The notes under the pieces: generated by a model | What the model was told of the DNA's origin: nothing | The model's database searches: none | What the model saw: the letters and a program-made list of their open reading frames with translations, nothing else | Origin: JAAFIP01 sp043718065 | Lineage (GTDB): Bacteria; Pseudomonadota; Gammaproteobacteria; Burkholderiales; Burkholderiaceae_C | Reading direction: 5' to 3' | Assembly: GCA_043718065.1 (NCBI GenBank) | Contig: JAYSWJ010000135.1 | Coordinates: 1 to 64,000 of the forward strand | Length of the DNA: 64,000 bases | Translations under genes and position numbers: made by a program | Shown: positions 59,556-64,000 of the stretch, in pieces | How the letters are laid out: every line of letters starts with the position of its first letter | Numbering within the stretch: position 1 is the first letter of the stretch

Positions 59556-60254
59556 TTAGGCGCCTGTTGCGAGCGAGCCGTTTAGGTAGGGCGTGAGGAT
59601 GCGTGTCGCTGCCATCATGTCAGCTATAAAAATGGCTTCGATGACCATTAGAGCGGTAGGAAGTACAAAGCCTAAGAGGCGAATTGCATGTGCCTCCAAA
59701 AAGAGACTGATTCGCGGCAACCCCGTTAAGAAGTAGTCGTTGAGCATTTCAAGCTCTGCGAAACGGTAGTCGTTCCGTTCATGGTTCTCAACATCGGTGA
59801 CAACGTCCGAATACGTCTTCTGAAAATGGGCCAATCGGTCAGGCGGAACCTTGCCTCCGTTTGCCTCGCGTTCGCGGTCTAAGTCTCGGATTAGCTCTTT
59901 GAGCTTGTCTCCGCATTCGGTCAACTGAGCCGCCCGAAGGTCATAGCGAGCGGTACTTATGACAAGCGAATAGACCATTACGGCCACACCGAGGAATATC
60001 TGCATCACGTTCAGAACGTTTGGCTTGAACGCCAGCGGAATGCCCGCGCTCTGCATCAATGGAATGAAGACTAGACCAAGTGAAAGAACCGTAGTGGTGA
60101 AGAACGAGTACTTGCCTTGTTGTTGTAGGCGGCCCGATGCGTTGTATCGACACTTGGCCGTAGTTCGCATGCTCATTTGGAGCTTGTCGGCTGCGTCGGA
60201 GACTGCGCGGTCGCGCTTTTCGGCGGAGAGAAGCCAAGACAGGATATTGGGCAT
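59556..60254 (-). CDS. SLATT-domain (type 5-like) membrane protein
   Basis: From ATG 60254 (MPNILSWLLSAEKRDRAVSD) the protein has 232 residues. TAKCRYNASGRLQQQGKYSF leads into a two-span hairpin (VLSLGLVFIPLMQ and MQIFLGVAVMVYSLVIS), followed by ARYDLRAAQLTECGDKLKEL and DVENHERNDYRFAELE. This matches the SLATT_5 family, a two-span pore-forming effector domain found in nucleotide-signalling and reverse-transcriptase-linked conflict systems. Two more hydrophobic spans lie near the C-terminus. No cyclase or reverse transcriptase gene is adjacent; the HEPN-like gene downstream is the only close partner. Confidence 0.78.
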   Translation of the reverse strand: MPNILSWLLSAEKRDRAVSDAADKLQMSMRTTAKCRYNASGRLQQQGKYSFFTTTVLSLGLVFIPLMQSAGIPLAFKPNVLNVMQIFLGVAVMVYSLVISTARYDLRAAQLTECGDKLKELIRDLDREREANGGKVPPDRLAHFQKTYSDVVTDVENHERNDYRFAELEMLNDYFLTGLPRISLFLEAHAIRLLGFVLPTALMVIEAIFIADMMAATRILTPYLNGSLATGA

Positions 60255-61026
60255 TGGGTATTTGCGTGTGGATCTTAGGCGTTTAACGTGATGTATAACG
60301 CGAAACTTGCTGTATAAAAGTGCATCCTTCTTCAAAGAAAGACTGCTTTATCTTTTTTTGGCATTAAATAGTTTGCTCCATTAAAAATAGCGCTAAGCCA
60401 CGCAAGCTTTGAGAAACTTACTTTAATCATATGCAATTGATTTTCGCCGTTTTATTGTGATTTAAACATCCGTAGACTAATTTTTTTGCAAAACTGCTTG
60501 GTTTGAACAACGCTTGTATAAATCCAAAAAACTCCGCCCCGCGTGCCTTAAAACTACCAAGCTGAACAGGGTGAGCGGTGGGAGCGTATCGTTGGAAAAA
60601 TCGTAGCGAGGTGCGGCCCACCAACTGTAGGTAACTATTGCCTACCGCGCATGTTCGCGGAGGTTTTTGCAGCGATATGTCCCGCCGCCCGTCCACGGTA
60701 AACAACGAAGTAATGCGTTGCTACAGGGAAGTTTCAACAATAAAAACAGGCCAAGCAAGCCGTAGAACCTGCTCAAACAGCTATAAAGATAGTAGCTAGA
60801 ATTGTGGGCTGACAAAATCTTACCAACAATTTTTATTGGCAAAAAAGGCACTTTTTATGCCGCCTCAGTCCGAATTTCAATTGGCGTTTGAGGTCGATTT
60901 CCACGGCTTTACCCACGGCATTACCGGCTCGCATCGAGCTGCTTTGTGCAACATACGTAAAGCTAATCTCAAGTCTTGCACCGCGCTGATTTTTCAATTA
61001 GTCTTTACCTATGCAAAGGAGTAAAG
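60255..61026. other. 772-bp region without a convincing gene
   Basis: A minus-strand frame at 60427-60705 (92 codons) and a plus-strand frame at 60836-61024 (62 codons) are open, but neither has a ribosome binding site or recognisable motif. A dispersed element lies at 60748-60797. The promoter of the SLATT-like gene should lie near 60260-60400, which is AT-rich. Confidence 0.55.
60742..60797 (-). repeat. Dispersed palindromic element, copy 17
   Basis: Reverse short-type copy: AAGCCGTAGAACCTGCTCAA, ACAGCTATAAAGATAGTAGC. Intergenic. Confidence 0.82.
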
Positions 61027-61419
61027 ATGATTTCTAAAGACCAAGCCAGTCAAGCTGCGGATGAACTGATGGCGCAACAAAGCGACTTGCGCAATAAAGA
61101 TAGGATGGCTAAGGCTTATCTGTCATCAAGATATTTTCGCTGTCCAGAGATCAACCGTTTATCTTTGGAAGACCAACGTGCTGTGCTGCAAACCGCACGA
61201 CGCGCCGTGTTGGGCGACAGGGTGGTGAATTTCTGGTTTGTGTTGTTGTTGCTAGCACCTATTATTTTTGCAGTGCTGGTAGCGTATGACAGGGTTAATT
61301 ATTGGTCTTTCTACGCATTATCTATTTGGATACTCATCTTGTGGAATTTCCGGCAAGCCGTGGTCAAACGTGTTGCTCAGTGCCTAGCACGCGATATGCC
61401 GCCAGAAAATGTTAAGTGA
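61027..61419 (+). CDS. Small two-span membrane protein
   Basis: This 130-residue protein has ATG 61027 preceded by a strong AAAGGAG box. The soluble helical N-terminus is followed by two hydrophobic spans (FWFVLLLLAPIIFAVLV and WSFYALSIWILILW) and a short charged tail. The family is not recognised. It stands alone between intergenic elements. Confidence 0.72.
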   Translation: MISKDQASQAADELMAQQSDLRNKDRMAKAYLSSRYFRCPEINRLSLEDQRAVLQTARRAVLGDRVVNFWFVLLLLAPIIFAVLVAYDRVNYWSFYALSIWILILWNFRQAVVKRVAQCLARDMPPENVK

Positions 61420-61465
61420 CGAAATAATGCGTTGTTTTGGAATATTTTTAGCAGTCAAATATACC

Positions 61466-61510
61466 GTTCAAGCCGCAGATACTGATCAAGCAGCTATTTT
61501 ATTTATAGCG
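61466..61510 (-). repeat. Dispersed palindromic element, copy 18
   Basis: Reverse short-type copy: TTCAAGCCGCAGATACTGAT, CAAGCAGCTATTTTATTTAT. Intergenic, 50 bp after the small membrane protein gene. Confidence 0.78.
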
Positions 61511-61554
61511 AAAATTCATAATACAACCAACACACGTCGACTAAGAGTGCACGC

Positions 61555-61755
61555 TTAGCATGCGTCTGGTGTGGCTTTGATCTGCGATGGCGTCCGTTGG
61601 GTATCTGCAGGCTGCATAAAAGACGCGTACTGCTCGGGGTTCTGCTGCTGTTTGGCTATCAAGGTAGCAAAGTAGGCGGCAAAGTCGCCATGGTGTTGTT
61701 CTAGCAACTGCGCGCGAAACTGGTGAATTTCGTTAACTATCGTGTCGTGAGTCAT
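61555..61755 (-). CDS. Small hydrophilic protein
   Basis: ATG 61755 follows GGAGGT, so translation is well supported. The 66-residue product (MTHDTIVNEIHQFRAQLLEQ, then HHGDFAAYFATLIAKQQQNP) is helical and resembles small proteins found beside toxin genes in many bacteria. No toxin gene is evident at once upstream; the spacer to the BrnA-like gene is 114 bp. Confidence 0.7.
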   Translation of the reverse strand: MTHDTIVNEIHQFRAQLLEQHHGDFAAYFATLIAKQQQNPEQYASFMQPADTQRTPSQIKATPDAC

Positions 61756-61869
61756 GTTAGTTGACCTCCAATAATTTAAGTCGTGAGCACTGCACCATGC
61801 GTTTTGGTCTAAATGACTCGCAAACTGGCACATTTTGCATTTGGCGGTGTGCTCTACCCAGCAAATAGT

Positions 61870-62139
61870 TCAGCGCTGCGCAGCACCCAAGCGCGCCCGT
61901 TGTGATGGCAAGTTAACTGCTGTTGCCTCCAGGCGCTCGGCTAGCCATACCTTAATCACAGACTGTCTTGTCACGCCCAGCTTGCTGGCTTCGCGGTCTA
62001 GGGAGTCGATCATCCAGGTTGGGAAGTCTACATTGACCCGTTTCTGCGCTTGCAGGACGCGCTTGGCTTTGGACAAATCTAAAGCCGCCGTAATGTCTAT
62101 GCCATCATCAAACTGCTGATCAAATTTTTTAGCTTTCAT
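61870..62139 (-). CDS. BrnA-like ribbon-helix-helix antitoxin
   Basis: The 89-residue protein has a helical N-terminus and the DNA-binding core KRVNVDFPTWMIDSLDREAS followed by KLGVTRQSVIKVWLAERLE, typical of the BrnA/CopG group. BrnA normally follows the toxin gene brnT; here the gene upstream is a MazF-like toxin instead, 63 bp away. AGAGGT precedes the ATG. It may be the third gene of the mazEF operon or an orphan antitoxin. Confidence 0.8.
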   Translation of the reverse strand: MKAKKFDQQFDDGIDITAALDLSKAKRVLQAQKRVNVDFPTWMIDSLDREASKLGVTRQSVIKVWLAERLEATAVNLPSQRARLGAAQR

Positions 62140-62202
62140 AAGTAGTTACCTCTTGTGTGCGTGAACATCCAAAGGAGATCAATCTGTTGCCCAGCTTCAA
62201 AC

Positions 62203-62607
62203 TCAGCCCAGTCCCAACACCGCGTTCAACATGTCTTTGGCATTTTGCAAAATCGGTTTAGACACTGTGCCCCAAGGATGTGGTTTGGCTTGCCTGGCTA
62301 CCCAGTCAAATGTGGATACTTGGTTCACGTTGATACAGCCCTCGCCTTTGCTGGGTTTGTTGGCTATTTGGAATGGGTTAAACCCGGCGCTACCCACATG
62401 GTTGTGCGCTTTGCTGGTCATGGCCAAACTCACCACGGTGCCGGTTTTAGCGTTAAACAGCTGGCTGGATAGCACCAGAAAAGGGTGCATGCCTGCCATT
62501 TCTTTGCCAGCGTGGGGGGTGAAGTTCAGCCAAATAATGTCGCCACTGTCGGGTGCCCAAGAGGCTTTACCTGCCGCGTTCGGGGCAGTTCGTTGCGCTG
62601 TGCTCAA
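62203..62607 (-). CDS. MazF-like endoribonuclease toxin
   Basis: The 134-residue protein has WAPDSGDIIWLNFTPHAGKE, HPFLVLSSQLFNAKTG and VSLAMTSKAHNH, the beta-strand core of MazF and its relatives. MazF toxins cut mRNA at short sites. The start overlaps the antitoxin stop by 4 bp. Confidence 0.88.
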   Translation of the reverse strand: MSTAQRTAPNAAGKASWAPDSGDIIWLNFTPHAGKEMAGMHPFLVLSSQLFNAKTGTVVSLAMTSKAHNHVGSAGFNPFQIANKPSKGEGCINVNQVSTFDWVARQAKPHPWGTVSKPILQNAKDMLNAVLGLG

Positions 62608-62855
62608 GGCAGCTCGCGGCCTACGGCGCGTCCGTAGTCCACTAAGGTCAAGGTCTCGCCATCAGGCATTTGCGCTAGCAGTTCTGCCAGCACGTACTTG
62701 GGTTTCGCCTTTTCAATAACCACCCGCCCAGGCTCAGAGCGAATGACCACTTGGTCAGACAACGACAGCTTGGCGTGGCGCAGCACGTTGTTGGTTAAAC
62801 GCACACCTTGGCTGTTACCCCATTTGGAGATAGAAGCAACGGAAGAATAGGGCAT
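62604..62855 (-). CDS. MazE-like AbrB-fold antitoxin
   Basis: From ATG 62855 (MPYSSVASISKWGNSQGVRL) the protein has 83 residues. The swapped-hairpin AbrB motif is SKWGNSQGVRLTNNVLRHAKL with VVIRSEPGRVVIEKA. The acidic C-terminal tail (DGETLTLVDYGRAVGRELP) should bind MazF. It is the first gene of the operon. Confidence 0.88.
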   Translation of the reverse strand: MPYSSVASISKWGNSQGVRLTNNVLRHAKLSLSDQVVIRSEPGRVVIEKAKPKYVLAELLAQMPDGETLTLVDYGRAVGRELP

Positions 62856-63052
62856 ATTGGCTTCTTGAATGTTTGTACACGGCATGGCCTAGAAGGGCAA
62901 CTTGGATGCTAAATTTTGCCTGTTATCAGTCGATGTATGGTTCGCACAATTGCACCAATAGCCCTAAGCGCTCGGTGCCAGTCAGTGGCTGGCAAAATAA
63001 ACTAGGTTTTGTAATTCTCTCTCTTCAAAAACCAGCTAAAAATTAACTGTCC

Positions 63053-63253
63053 ATGGCCAAGCGCACATCTCCCAACGCAATACGCGATGCCAGCGATTTG
63101 AGTCAGCTGGCCAACATCGTGGAAGACAAGCGCAACGGCAAGCGCTCGAGCGCCAAAAAAAGCAGACGCAACCGGCACTACGAAAAGCAGCTGATCAGAA
63201 ACGCTATTAACTTCAAGCTGCTGGACGGCGAACAAGACCCTGTGGGCGAGTAA
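63053..63253 (+). CDS. Small basic protein
   Basis: This is a 66-residue Lys/Arg-rich protein (SSAKKSRRNRHYEKQLIRNA) that may bind nucleic acid. No ribosome binding site stands out before ATG 63053. The family is not recognised. Confidence 0.5.
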   Translation: MAKRTSPNAIRDASDLSQLANIVEDKRNGKRSSAKKSRRNRHYEKQLIRNAINFKLLDGEQDPVGE

Positions 63254-63280
63254 TTGCTTGACGGCCTGAATTTTTTATTG

Positions 63281-63338
63281 TTTTAGGCCAGTAACCCAGG
63301 TAAATACTGCTCAAGCAGCTATCGAATTAATAGTAAAT
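63281..63338 (-). repeat. Dispersed palindromic element, copy 19 (before the sulfurtransferase stop)
   Basis: Complete reverse long-type copy: TTAGGCCAGTAACCCAGGTA, AATACTGCTCAAGCAGCTAT, CGAATTAATAGT. Confidence 0.92.
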
Positions 63339-63341
63339 AGG

Positions 63342-64000
63342 TCAACCTTTGGCCACAGGCAAGTCTGGCCGGTTGCTCCACTCGCTCCAGCTGCCGGCAA
63401 ATAATTGCGTGGGCGGGTAGCCTGCAATGGCCATGGCCAGCACGTTGGGCACGGCGCTTACGCCGCTGCCGCAATGGTGGATGACTTTGCTGGGGTCGCG
63501 GCCTGCCAGCAGGGCGTCAAACTCGGCACGCAAAGTGGCGGCGGGTTTGAACAGGCCGTCTGCACCCATGTTGAGGCTAAACGGGCGGTTTAACGCGCCT
63601 GGTATGTGGCCTGCTACCGGGTCTAGCGGCTCTACCTCGCCGCGAAAGCGCGGGGCAGCGCGGGCGTCGATGATGGTGTGGCTGCCTTTTTGTACGGCCA
63701 TTGCTACAAATTCAATAGCTGCTTGAGCAGTATTTGTAGGCTTCAAGGGGTATTTTTCTATTAATTTATGGCTTGGGTTGGGTGTTTTTAGCGCTTTGGG
63801 CGTGCTGCTGTTGATACTGCTGTTTGAAATGCTGTTGTCTGCATTGCTGATGCTTGCAGCCGTGCTGCCAGCGCTAACCGCACCGCCCGCCGCTTGCCAC
63901 GCCTGCCAGCCGCCGTCTAGTACGGCTACGTTGGCGTGGCCGCACCACTGCAGCATCCACCAGGCGCGGCCGCAGTAGTTGCAGCCGTTGCGGTCGTACA
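63342..64000 (-). CDS. Sulfurtransferase (SseA-like), 5' end outside window
   Basis: The minus-strand frame is open to the right edge and reads YDRNGCNYCGRAWW before MLQWCGHANVAVLDGGWQAW, so the start lies beyond 64000. The second rhodanese domain has TIIDARAAPRFRGEVEPLDP, GHIPGALNRPF and the active-site loop HHCGSGVSAVPN. It transfers sulphur from mercaptopyruvate or thiosulfate. The linker between the two domains has an unusual Ser/Asn-rich insert (SNADNSISNSSINSST) followed by a dispersed element coding KPTNTAQAAIEFVA. Confidence 0.9.
   Translation of the reverse strand, partial: YDRNGCNYCGRAWWMLQWCGHANVAVLDGGWQAWQAAGGAVSAGSTAASISNADNSISNSSINSSTPKALKTPNPSHKLIEKYPLKPTNTAQAAIEFVAMAVQKGSHTIIDARAAPRFRGEVEPLDPVAGHIPGALNRPFSLNMGADGLFKPAATLRAEFDALLAGRDPSKVIHHCGSGVSAVPNVLAMAIAGYPPTQLFAGSWSEWSNRPDLPVAKG
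63701..63753 (+). repeat. Dispersed palindromic element, copy 20 (inside sulfurtransferase gene)
   Basis: Forward short-type copy: CAAATTCAATAGCTGCTTGA, GCAGTATTTGTAGGCTTCAA. The minus-strand gene reads PTNTAQAAIEFVA, the naturally open frame. Confidence 0.88.

Noticed and set aside
60427..60705. Minus-strand 92-codon ORF
   Set aside because: No ribosome binding site, no signal or domain, and composition unlike coding sequence around it.
1..64000. CRISPR array formed by the dispersed repeats
   Set aside because: Copies lie kilobases apart, in both orientations, partly inside genes, and there are no regular spacers or cas genes.

Overview
The window reads as the chromosome of a betaproteobacterium of the order Burkholderiales, most likely family Comamonadaceae (Rhodoferax-like). 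This rests on the smc-zipA-ligA block, the exbB-exbD-lpxK-Trm112-kdsB-adk block, the yciB-bolA-ppiC cluster, a branched-chain-type ABC transporter beside beta-oxidation genes, and a short dispersed repeat of a kind I associate with that family. No rRNA, tRNA, CRISPR array, intact insertion sequence or prophage was seen. Genus assignment is inference.

Layout. 1-5206: four minus-strand lipoprotein genes (a partial esterase-like protein, a large unknown, a CAP-domain protein and a decayed gene). 5437-12201: smc-zipA-ligA. 12231-12962: a toxin-antitoxin pair with a palindromic operator. 13064-18259: a small lipoprotein, an enlarged peptide deformylase, then minus-strand ppiC-bolA-yciB, msrB and selO. 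18387-32749: acyl-CoA ligase, a five-part Liv-type ABC transporter, FadB-like and thiolase genes, an acyl-CoA dehydrogenase and a short-chain dehydrogenase. These would import and activate an acid and then beta-oxidise it. A frameshifted nucleotidyltransferase gene interrupts the run. 32798-34849: an AT-rich ATPase plus Toprim-like pair, a candidate defence system. 34864-43813: redox, detoxification and lipid genes ending in PaaG/PaaH-like genes. 43872-50679: FimV-like protein, dehydrogenase, lexA, asparaginase and two small envelope genes. 51268-57385: the adk-to-exbB envelope operon and xseA. 57694-63253: an accessory zone with paired lipoproteins, a HEPN-like protein beside a SLATT-like membrane protein, a MazEF-type operon with an orphan BrnA-like gene, and small proteins. 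63342-64000: a partial sulfurtransferase.

The most striking pattern is a dispersed element of about 45-55 bp, with 20 recognisable copies (one degenerate) in 64 kb. Half lie between genes. Half lie in frame inside conserved genes (ligA twice, xseA twice, selO, lpxK, asparaginase, an acyl-CoA dehydrogenase, a PaaH-like dehydrogenase and a sulfurtransferase). Copies read in frames that carry stops in the intergenic form have lost those stops by base change. The element therefore behaves like the protein-coding palindromic elements known from Rickettsia, and it seems to donate short peptide segments to housekeeping proteins.

Secondary points of interest are a large inverted repeat between msrB and selO, an unusual tandem palindrome upstream of lexA, a palindrome at the asparaginase start, and two candidate conflict systems.
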